A DNA stretch of 15,743 bases from the NCBI GenBank assembly GCA_964549765.1, contig CAZJWR010000074.1, positions 1 through 15,743 of the forward strand, written 5' to 3'. This document shows positions 1 through 5,275 of this stretch, one piece after another. Below the pieces are notes generated by a model, which saw only the letters and a program-made list of their open reading frames with translations, made no database searches and was not told the origin of the DNA. Every line of letters begins with the position of its first letter. The first letter of the stretch is position 1. The position numbers were made by a program, and so were the translations under genes. This stretch comes from CAZJWR01 sp964549765. Lineage in GTDB: Bacteria; Zixibacteria; MSB-5A5; GN15; JAAZOE01.

Positions 1-28
1 ATCGATTATTGTCTAATCAGGCAGGTGG

Positions 29-48
29 CGCATTCCTTTAGGAGTGCG
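29..48. repeat. short hairpin at the left edge
   Basis: CGCATTCC pairs with GGAGTGCG across a TTTA loop, with one G-T wobble. It lies just upstream of the 27-bp direct repeat at 56-82 and is probably part of the same intergenic repeat complex. There is no T-run on either side that would make it a clear terminator. Confidence 0.5.
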
Positions 49-55
49 AATTCAC

Positions 56-82
56 ATTTCGCACCGCAAGCGGTGCGGCACC
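56..82. repeat. 27-bp direct repeat with hairpin, left copy
   Basis: The centre is the perfect palindrome CGCACCGCAAGCGGTGCG (60-77), preceded by ATTT and followed by G/A-CACC. The same 27 bp recur at 1858-1884 in the same orientation with one mismatch (G78 versus A1880). The two copies bracket the three small minus-strand reading frames and their shared spacer repeats. It could be a REP-like interspersed repeat or a footprint left by a mobile unit; the sequence alone does not decide. Confidence 0.75.
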
Positions 83-140
83 TGAATCGGTTCTATTTTG
101 GGGCAGACGGGGGCCCGCGGCGGCGGGCCGCCCGCCATAG

Positions 141-187
141 ATTGCCGCGTCAGCCGTCCCGCTGTGGCGGGACAGCTTCCTCGCAAT
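141..187. repeat. REP-like nested palindrome
   Basis: An outer ATTGC (141-145) pairs with GCAAT (183-187), and an inner perfect hairpin GTCCCGC/GCGGGAC (156-162/167-173) closes on a TGTG loop. This ATTGC...GCAATGAC frame around a GC-rich hairpin resembles interspersed intergenic repeats I know from several uncultivated phyla. It sits just downstream of the 197-451 frame on the minus strand and could also act as a processing or termination hairpin. Confidence 0.55.
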
Positions 188-196
188 GACAGGTTG

Positions 197-451
197 CTAC
201 CTCGTCCGCGTCAAAGGCAGAATGGAATCATTGGAAAAATAGGCGCTGTCGGCTTTTACCAACGGTCCCCCACAATAACAAATGACCATCGTTTCCACGT
301 CCACGGTTTGGGGATGTCCAATCAGCTCCTTTACCATTTGCTTCCACTCCCGGGGGCTATCAGGATCAAGATAGTCTGCGCAGCGCGAATACACCTTTAT
401 TATGTCGTTCGGGGTCCTCAGCAGCAGGTACAGGGGTGCCGGGTGCCCCAC
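197..451 (-). CDS. small hypothetical protein or gene remnant
   Basis: I do not recognise this 84-codon frame. It would begin with GTG at 451, but no Shine-Dalgarno sequence precedes it. The first codons are supplied by a hairpin-bearing intergenic repeat (447-465 and onward), so the N-terminus looks acquired. The next in-frame upstream stop is at 476-478. The body is protein-like: mixed charged and hydrophobic residues, an EWKQMVKEL helix and a CYCGG motif near residues 58-62. It is the last of three same-strand small frames in a cassette-like layout. It may be the 3' remnant of a longer gene, a small cassette gene, or a chance frame. There is no evidence for a function. Confidence 0.4.
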   Translation of the reverse strand: MGHPAPLYLLLRTPNDIIKVYSRCADYLDPDSPREWKQMVKELIGHPQTVDVETMVICYCGGPLVKADSAYFSNDSILPLTRTR

Positions 452-465
452 AGCTCTGCTGTGGG
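447..465. repeat. hairpin repeat at the gene boundary
   Basis: CCCACAGC pairs perfectly with GCTGTGGG across a TCT loop. Flanking GGTGCCGGGTG and AAAG make this look like a member of an intergenic repeat family rather than coding sequence. It overlaps the proposed start of the 197-451 frame, which weakens that start. No T-run follows on either strand. Confidence 0.5.
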
Positions 466-487
466 AAAGTCTAGCTCAATAGATCAT

Positions 488-554
488 GATGTCAGTGCCC
501 GATGCCGAATCGACCATTTTCAAATACCCCGTATTGAACGATTTTCGAACCATT
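488..554 (-). repeat. cassette-spacer repeat, copy A
   Basis: The part at 518-554 matches 1109-1146 with one substitution (T534/C1126) and one single-base indel. Weaker similarity continues to GATGTCA (488-494) and GATGCC (501-506), which sit 13 bases apart in both copies. On the minus strand the core contains TGGTTCGAAAATCG and TACGGGGTATTT. It lies between the stop of the cupin gene and the start of the 197-451 frame. A shorter relative is at 1741-1771. All three copies share the orientation of the genes. Confidence 0.75.
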
Positions 555-624
555 CGGTTTGAGTTTGAACGCCTCTGAGCCGGGTCTTGCTTTCCCACAA
601 CTTGCCGTGGACCACAGGTCGGGA

Positions 625-999
625 TCATTTTTCGTCGGCCAATTTGACTGCCGCAATCAGTACATGGCTGGAACCCACCACCCGGCTTCTATGTCCTTTA
701 CCTGACGTATCCTCAACCAAGGCGATATTTCCAGCAGAGAGGCGATCAATCCTTCCGTCTGATGTTTCTACCTCAACCTCACCGGAAAGATAAAAATGCA
801 ATTGACGAGATGGCACAGGATGCCAATCTCCATGCCACCCGGATTTTCCCCGGAGGAGGAAGCACTCTTCCGCTTTCCCGAATGAGGATATATCTAATGG
901 CGGCGCAGGTGGAGCGAAATCAACAGACTTAAACTCAGCTTCGCATTCTTCAAAATGCGAATCGCCCTGTTCGTCGGAGAACAGACGTTTATACTTCAT
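625..999 (-). CDS. cupin-domain protein
   Basis: This encodes a 124-residue single-domain beta-barrel protein of the RmlC-like cupin fold. The hallmarks are a WHxxPxRQ segment followed by an LSGEVEVE strand (cupin motif 1 region), then AGNIALVEDTSGKGH (motif 2 region with its glycine and histidine). The first motif keeps only part of the usual HxH...E metal ligand set, so a bound metal and enzyme activity are uncertain. The start is decided by GGAGG on the minus strand 7 bases before the ATG at 999; a second ATG directly upstream (1002) is too close to it. The frame stays open to 1083, but that extension lies upstream of the ribosome-binding site. It is the middle gene of three small same-strand units, flanked by repeat copies A and B. 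The substrate is unknown. Confidence 0.8.
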   Translation of the reverse strand: MKYKRLFSDEQGDSHFEECEAEFKSVDFAPPAPPLDISSFGKAEECFLLRGKSGWHGDWHPVPSRQLHFYLSGEVEVETSDGRIDRLSAGNIALVEDTSGKGHRSRVVGSSHVLIAAVKLADEK

Positions 1000-1075
1000 C
1001 ATTTCACCTCCGGACGACGATTCGGCCAAATGTCCAATGTCCACACCTTTGCTAAGGAGAAATTGCCTTTTCCCT

Positions 1076-1146
1076 GATGTCATTACTTGATGCCAGTCCG
1101 GACCGATATTTCAAAATACCCCGTACTGAACGATTTTCGAACCATT
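1076..1146 (-). repeat. cassette-spacer repeat, copy B
   Basis: This is the partner of copy A, with near-identity over 1109-1146 and scattered identity back to GATGTCA (1076-1082). It lies between the stop of the 1200-1628 gene and the start of the cupin gene, the same position relative to genes as copy A. The copy B to copy A distance is about 590 bp, and copy C to copy B about 630 bp, so each unit holds one short gene. Confidence 0.75.
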
Positions 1147-1199
1147 GGAATTGCTTTTCCTCGATCACCAAAGATGCGGGCCGCTCGATGAGAAATAAT

Positions 1200-1628
1200 T
1201 CACACCTCGGTATCTTGAGGTATGTTTCTTAATATCTTCTCTATGCCCCGCAGATACTTCTTATTGGAGATCCAGACGCTCAGACCTCTATATTTACCCG
1301 TCTTTATATGATATGAACTTTCCCAAAAACTCAGTTTCTCGACTCTATACTCCATTTCGGGATCGAAGTACGCTAATGATGAGGGATGGATATAGACTCG
1401 CAGGTTTTTTCGAGTAATGTTGATTGTCAGAATCTCACGCTCCTTTGAAAAGAAGGATATTGCTTTCCCGTCAACGTCCCTTATGTCATCAATCCTCTCA
1501 GCCAAGAGTTCGACTATAATATCAAACAGCTTATGAAGAACCTCGATAACGGTCGGATCTTTAAGCCTTTGCGAATACTGCTGCCATACATCTTCGCCCA
1601 CAAGTCTTCGTAGTGAATCTGGCTTCAT
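1200..1628 (-). CDS. hypothetical 142-residue protein
   Basis: I do not recognise this protein with confidence. The first half is helical and amphipathic (residues about 1-55, with HKLFDIIVELLAERIDDI). The second half looks like an alpha/beta or beta-rich domain rich in aromatic residues (ITRKNLRVYIHP, then KYRGLSVWISNKKYL). The pattern recalls DUF5655-like domains, but this is only a visual resemblance. No signal peptide or membrane span is seen. ATG at 1628 is the first start, with AGGGA about 13 bases upstream, further than usual. Base composition is low in GC (hand-counted lines 37-40%) compared with the metabolic genes to the right (up to 67%), which supports recent acquisition. It is the first gene of the cassette-like array, between repeat copies C and B. 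Confidence 0.65.
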   Translation of the reverse strand: MKPDSLRRLVGEDVWQQYSQRLKDPTVIEVLHKLFDIIVELLAERIDDIRDVDGKAISFFSKEREILTINITRKNLRVYIHPSSLAYFDPEMEYRVEKLSFWESSYHIKTGKYRGLSVWISNKKYLRGIEKILRNIPQDTEV

Positions 1629-1740
1629 TTAACTCAGGCTTTCCCTGTACCGAACGTACGGGTTCATTCACTTTTATCTGAGGAGCAAACCACGGATGCT
1701 AATGGTTCATTGTATTGTTCGTTGCCCCATTAGTCAAGCG

Positions 1741-1771
1741 TTGAAATACCCCGTACCGGACTCGAACCCAT
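1741..1771 (-). repeat. cassette-spacer repeat, copy C (short form)
   Basis: The core TACGGGGTATTT on the minus strand is identical to copies A and B. The upstream part reads GGTTCGAGTCCGG instead of GGTTCGAAAATCGTTCAG, about six bases shorter. GGTTCGAGTCC looks like a tRNA T-loop, but no tRNA body precedes it. It is the outermost repeat on the right, upstream of the first small gene. Confidence 0.6.
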
Positions 1772-1774
1772 AAT

Positions 1775-1802
1775 AAAGTACACGGAATGCGTCCCTTGTC
1801 AA
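1775..1802 (-). promoter_or_regulatory. weak candidate promoter for the small-gene array
   Basis: On the minus strand a perfect TTGACA (1797-1802) is followed after 16 bases by TACTTT (1775-1780), or after 21 bases by TATTAT (1770-1775). It points toward the 1628 start and would place repeat copy C in the leader. The -10 element is poor or badly spaced, so this is tentative. Confidence 0.25.
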
Positions 1803-1857
1803 GCCAAATTTCAGGCGGGTGGTCGCGGCTTCAATGGTGGTGGTGAGCCGCAAATCA

Positions 1858-1884
1858 ATTTCGCACCGCAAGCGGTGCGACACC
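1858..1884. repeat. 27-bp direct repeat with hairpin, right copy
   Basis: This is identical to 56-82 except for A1880. The perfect 18-bp palindrome is at 1862-1879. The sequence outside the 27 bp differs from the left copy, which defines the repeat's limits. Confidence 0.75.
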
Positions 1885-1951
1885 GGGCCAATTGTGCAAA
1901 ACGTTGCAGTGCTCTTCCAAAAACAGTATCAAATCGATGCAGTTTGTGTTT

Positions 1952-1974
1952 AGGGGCCGTTATATAGAGCCCCT
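1952..1974. repeat. small hairpin in the gene-free region
   Basis: AGGGGC (1952-1957) pairs with GCCCCT (1969-1974) across an 11-base AT-rich loop. It is short and has no T-run, so a terminator role is unlikely. It is listed as one of the few recognisable structures in this gene-free stretch. Confidence 0.3.
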
Positions 1975-2235
1975 GTTGCATAGGAGTGTTTAGTCGAATG
2001 CCCAAAATGACGATTATCGCAGGTCGTCTGATGCAAAATTTCCAACCTGATGTCGGACGAGGAGGTGATATTGGAAAAGGCAAAAATGACAAAACGAACC
2101 CAATTTGCTGTAACTCATTGTCGCCGTATAAATAGCCGGGAATTTTGTCTGCCGCGGGTGTGGATAACTTCTGGGGCGAAAGCGTCAGTCCTGGGAGTGA
2201 GCGTTAGGGATAACGGCAGATGGTCGGCGCATTGG

Positions 2236-3492
2236 TCAAGATTTGTGCGTCAGGCGGGTGAAGAACTCGGCGAACATGCGCCGGATGATTTTGCGCGTGC
2301 CGGGGATATCTTTGAAGTCGATGTCGTCCAGATACAGGTTCCGGAAATTGAAATAATCCCGCAGGTTGTACCAGACGCGCCGACCCTTGACAATGTTCAG
2401 CACCAGCGACAACGTATCCGAAAAAAGTATCCGAGCGCGGACTTTCTTTTTGTTCACGACCGGCGGGATGTCCATCCCCAGAGCCGTCCGGCATAACAGC
2501 ACCGGAAAGTTGACGCCATTGGCCATCGCCAGCGGCACCGATCCCCAAAAGCGGGGATTGGCTTCGAGCAGACGATAGCTGAATTGATTCTCGGCGGTCA
2601 GCAACTCTTTCAATTCAAACATCACCACGCCACGCCAGTTTAGCCGATCCAGAAGATTCGATATTGTTGCCGTCAAGGGATGATCGTCGCAATCCCACGG
2701 TTCGCGGCTGGTCGATGCGCCGCCGGAAATCGGATATTCCCGCACCCGTTTGTGCCCGAAATGATACATGAACGACGGCTTGTCCCATCGGATCGACGAT
2801 ATACCGACGCCGCGACCATCGATGTTTTCCTGAACGATGATATCGATCCCGCCGAGTTTTTCGCAGGCGTCACCCAGTTCCTGTTCGTTGGTGACGCGAT
2901 ACACGCCCACGGCCGAAGTCGCCCGGCGGGTTTTGACGATCATTGGGTACAAGATGCCGGGATGCGCGTTCAGAAAATGATTGACCGTCGGATTATTTTC
3001 CATCGGCTGAAATGGCAGCGTCTCCATGCCGGCCTTCGCAAATATCTCGGTAATCGGCGGCGTCTGATCCCCGATCGACCAACTCGATGGAAGAATCTGT
3101 TCATTGACGACGCCCGCGATCAATTCGAAGAAATATTTTTTATCATGCAAAAGCATCAACTTGTGGTAATTCTCGAACGGAAACAGGGAATGCCGGACAA
3201 CCTCGTCCTTGCGCCGCGCCAGCGCCATCATCTCGGCGGCATTGACCGGCAAGACGATATCGAATTTCGTCTTCGATATATGATCCAGCACGGCATCGAC
3301 AAAGGCCTTCTCGTCGTCCTTGGGGTTGGGATAGATCAGATTTTTGGATTTGTCGAGAACACGATTGGAATGCAAACCCGGCGCATCGGGCGTATAATGC
3401 CCGGCGTTGACCGCAAAGCCGTCGTCGGCCAGTCGTTTCAGGATATTCCATCCTTTGACGAAGCTGTTAAGAACGAGAATCCGGGCCGTCAT
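2236..3492 (-). CDS. ATP-grasp family ligase
   Basis: This 418-residue protein has the layout of carbamoyl-phosphate-synthase-type ATP-grasp enzymes, which use ATP to activate a carboxylate through an acyl-phosphate and join it to a nucleophile. An N-terminal Rossmann-like domain (ILVLNSF, residues 5-11) leads to the ATP-grasp domain from about residue 110. Visible elements are the nucleotide-binding lysine K187 in PMIVKTRRA, the adenine-contact segment IIVQENIDG with E222, a glycine loop GGASTSREP (257-265), and the metal-binding acidic set E293 (MFELK), E310 and N312 (LEANPRFWGS). The last 60 or so residues are an extra C-terminal segment with no recognised domain. The ATG at 3492 has GGGAG nine bases upstream, placed inside the end of the deacetylase gene. 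The 26-bp overlap implies translational coupling. A surface-polysaccharide or peptide-tailoring role is inferred from the deacetylase partner; the substrates cannot be named. Confidence 0.85.
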   Translation of the reverse strand: MTARILVLNSFVKGWNILKRLADDGFAVNAGHYTPDAPGLHSNRVLDKSKNLIYPNPKDDEKAFVDAVLDHISKTKFDIVLPVNAAEMMALARRKDEVVRHSLFPFENYHKLMLLHDKKYFFELIAGVVNEQILPSSWSIGDQTPPITEIFAKAGMETLPFQPMENNPTVNHFLNAHPGILYPMIVKTRRATSAVGVYRVTNEQELGDACEKLGGIDIIVQENIDGRGVGISSIRWDKPSFMYHFGHKRVREYPISGGASTSREPWDCDDHPLTATISNLLDRLNWRGVVMFELKELLTAENQFSYRLLEANPRFWGSVPLAMANGVNFPVLLCRTALGMDIPPVVNKKKVRARILFSDTLSLVLNIVKGRRVWYNLRDYFNFRNLYLDDIDFKDIPGTRKIIRRMFAEFFTRLTHKS

Positions 3493-4411
3493 CCGGCTTG
3501 TCTCCCTGAATTTGCGAGGCGGAGTCGTGCTTTCGTGCTTTGGCGCCGACCAGCTTGCCGCGGTAGCCGCTCTTGCCCATGAATCTTTTGACCATATTCT
3601 TGGCGGTGTCGAAAGCGAAATCGAACAGCCACGTGGCGATATCGCCCGACCAGCGATCGGGATGCATGTTCATGTAAACGCGCGGATATTTGCCGCCGGT
3701 GAGTATTCGCCGCAGGTCGTCCAGGTTTGATAATCCCGCGATGGGGCAGTCGTCGATACGGTCCTTGAGGTTGTATTTGGGATTGAATCGTCCCGTGTCG
3801 GGGATATACAGGTCGAAATCGTCGCCGGTGATGTCGATGGAGGCATCGCCGACAAGCCGGCCCGAGATTTTTTCCTTGATCTCGGCCCGGTTATGCGTCA
3901 GTGCCAACTGCCCAAGGTAGGTTTGATCGCGAAGCAGATGCACCACCTGGCGGTTGTCGACGTCGGTGAGGGGATTGCCGTGAGCGCAGACGGACCGGAT
4001 GGGAAAGCCGAGCTTGTCGATATCCAGCAGCGACCCGATGAAAAATTCCACGGCATCGTGAGCGATCCGATTGCCGGGCGCCTTCTGTGAGGTGTCGACT
4101 TCTTCGTAATGATAGCCGACCTGATGTCCCAGCCCGGCGATTTTGCGGATCAGGTCGAGATCGGCGTCGAAAAAGCGGCGGCGGATATAGTAAGTGACGG
4201 CGATTTTCCGTTCGGCTTCGATTTTGGCCATCGCGATGGCCCGATTCGGGAAATAATCGACGTCGTGGCGGATGGCGACATAATTGCCCTGGGGGAGATT
4301 GCTATCGCGGCGGGCGACCAGAATCCGCTCGATGCCGTAAATAGCATAGCCGCAGCCGGCGATAAGGTCGAGAAGCCGTCGATATGAGTCAAACGTAAAT
4401 AGCATCGTCAC
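3467..4411 (-). CDS. polysaccharide deacetylase-like (NodB-fold) protein
   Basis: This 314-residue protein resembles the carbohydrate esterase 4 / NodB fold, which removes acetyl groups from N-acetyl sugars using a metal. Motif 1 is RHDVD (48-52, with the catalytic and metal aspartates D50 and D52). Motif 2 is GHQVGYHYEEVD (95-106), a form of the usual GHEIGxH motif. Later candidates for active-site residues are H144 in CAHGNP and H250 in MHPDRW. The second histidine of motif 2, four residues after H101, is valine here. The protein therefore belongs to an atypical subgroup whose metal ligands or activity may differ. No signal peptide is seen, which suggests action on a cytoplasmic precursor. 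Translation may start at GTG 4411 or at ATG 4405; neither has a convincing ribosome-binding site. It lies 82 bp after the FAD oxidase and overlaps the ATP-grasp gene. Confidence 0.8.
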   Translation of the reverse strand: MTMLFTFDSYRRLLDLIAGCGYAIYGIERILVARRDSNLPQGNYVAIRHDVDYFPNRAIAMAKIEAERKIAVTYYIRRRFFDADLDLIRKIAGLGHQVGYHYEEVDTSQKAPGNRIAHDAVEFFIGSLLDIDKLGFPIRSVCAHGNPLTDVDNRQVVHLLRDQTYLGQLALTHNRAEIKEKISGRLVGDASIDITGDDFDLYIPDTGRFNPKYNLKDRIDDCPIAGLSNLDDLRRILTGGKYPRVYMNMHPDRWSGDIATWLFDFAFDTAKNMVKRFMGKSGYRGKLVGAKARKHDSASQIQGDKPDDGPDSRS

Positions 4412-4493
4412 CTGTTGCTCAGTTATACAACCGTTGTTCCCGCACGAATGACAACATAGTATTTGAGGGAATTTAAGTCAAAAACGAATTCGG

Positions 4494-5231
4494 TCAAAGG
4501 AGCGGCAGGAGATTATCGGGATCATACTCGCTTTTGACCTTCCGAACCAGTTCCGACAGGGGTGAATCGCCGCGCATGTCGCGGATGAAAGCGTCCCGGT
4601 CGGGCGAAAATAACCTCAGGTGCGGCGTGTCGGTTCGTTTCGATTCGGGCAAAACCCGGAAGGAAAGTTCGATAATCATCCCCAAAACGCCCCAGCTGTT
4701 GTAGAAAAACCGTGAGATGTCGTAGCCTGAGACCGACTTGAACGTCACCGCGCCCGGTTTGACGATTGTGCCATCCGGCAGCACGGCTGTTACCGAAAGG
4801 AGATAACGGCTCAGAGGGACGGTATGATGACCGTCATGGCCGGCCATCCCCGAAGCAATCGCACCCCCGAACGATCCCGGATATTCGGTGGCGCTGAAAG
4901 GAAACCAGAGTTTTTGATTGGCGAGAACGTTGTTGAGTTCCTTCAACGGATACCCGGCGCCAACGGTGACGTAGAAGTCCTGCGGCGCGATGTCGTGGAT
5001 GGCATTGAAACGATCGCTTTTGAGGACCAATAGGTCGGCGTAATCGGATCCGACCGGGCTGATGTTGTTGTTAAAGCCGGAAATGTAGAGCTTTTGACAA
5101 TATTTTCGGGCGCGCTTAAATATATCCGCCGCCTCGTCGGCGGATTCGGGGTGAAACGTCGGAATCGACTTCTGCCAGGTCAGGCGGTCGGAATAGGCGT
5201 TTCGGAGTTCATTTTCGAGTTGCTCGATCAT
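4494..5231 (-). CDS. short FAD-linked oxidase, GlcE-like
   Basis: This encodes 245 residues, nearly all of it a PCMH-type FAD-binding domain (FAD_binding_4). Typical elements are the VTVGAGYPLKELN segment (88-100), the ATEYPGSFGGAIASG loop (114-128) that contacts the cofactor, and the LPDGTIVKPG...SVSGYD..FFYNSWGVLGMI run (151-186). The C-terminal catalytic domain of glycolate- or lactate-oxidase FAD subunits is reduced to a short tail ending in VKSEYDPDNLLPLL, which resembles the last lines of GlcE-type proteins. The closest known plan is the GlcE subunit of glycolate oxidase, yet no GlcD or GlcF partner is nearby. The ATG at 5231 is chosen because the open frame upstream to 5345 runs into the divergent gene and has low-complexity proline-rich composition. 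No strong ribosome-binding site precedes it. The substrate is unknown. Confidence 0.8.
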   Translation of the reverse strand: MIEQLENELRNAYSDRLTWQKSIPTFHPESADEAADIFKRARKYCQKLYISGFNNNISPVGSDYADLLVLKSDRFNAIHDIAPQDFYVTVGAGYPLKELNNVLANQKLWFPFSATEYPGSFGGAIASGMAGHDGHHTVPLSRYLLSVTAVLPDGTIVKPGAVTFKSVSGYDISRFFYNSWGVLGMIIELSFRVLPESKRTDTPHLRLFSPDRDAFIRDMRGDSPLSELVRKVKSEYDPDNLLPLL

Positions 5232-5239
5232 ATCATCGG

Positions 5240-5260
5240 GTATATTATTATTAAATATAC
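5240..5260. promoter_or_regulatory. AT-rich inverted repeat between divergent genes
   Basis: GTATATT (5240-5246) and AATATAC (5254-5260) form a perfect 7-bp inverted repeat around ATTATTA. It sits in the 44-bp spacer between the FAD-oxidase start (5231) and the membrane-protein start (5276). TATATT reads as a -10-like element in both directions. It is a plausible shared operator or divergent promoter, but no regulator gene is adjacent. Confidence 0.45.
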
Positions 5261-5275
5261 GGGAGGTCAAGGTTT

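Larger units (their letters stand above)
1629..2235. other. 607-bp stretch without a supported gene
   Basis: No frame here has both a credible start and a protein-like composition; the open frames on both strands run through hairpins and repeats. It contains repeat copy C (1741-1771), the right copy of the 27-bp direct repeat (1858-1884), a hairpin at 1952-1974, and a small 5-bp hairpin CGTTA/TAACG near 2204-2217 downstream of the ATP-grasp gene. The part at 1890-2150 could be a decayed mobile element or gene, but I cannot identify it. Confidence 0.6.

Noticed and set aside
488..1771. Canonical integron attC sites
   Set aside because: Repeat size and placement fit, but the required RYYYAAC and GTTRRRY core pair is not present and no integrase gene is in the window.
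1741..1790. Possible tRNA 3' end (GGTTCGAGTCC on the minus strand)
   Set aside because: The T-stem has a mismatch, no CCA follows, and the preceding 50 bases have no D-arm or anticodon arm. The related copies A and B lose the T-loop likeness, so it is a repeat rather than a tRNA.
1811..2092. 93-codon minus-strand frame in the gene-free region
   Set aside because: It runs straight through the 27-bp palindromic repeat, has a Pro/Arg-rich composition and no homology that I recognise.
2680..3582. Plus-strand open frame of 300 codons opposite the ATP-grasp gene
   Set aside because: It is antisense to a well-supported ligase, has no domain and no credible ribosome-binding site.
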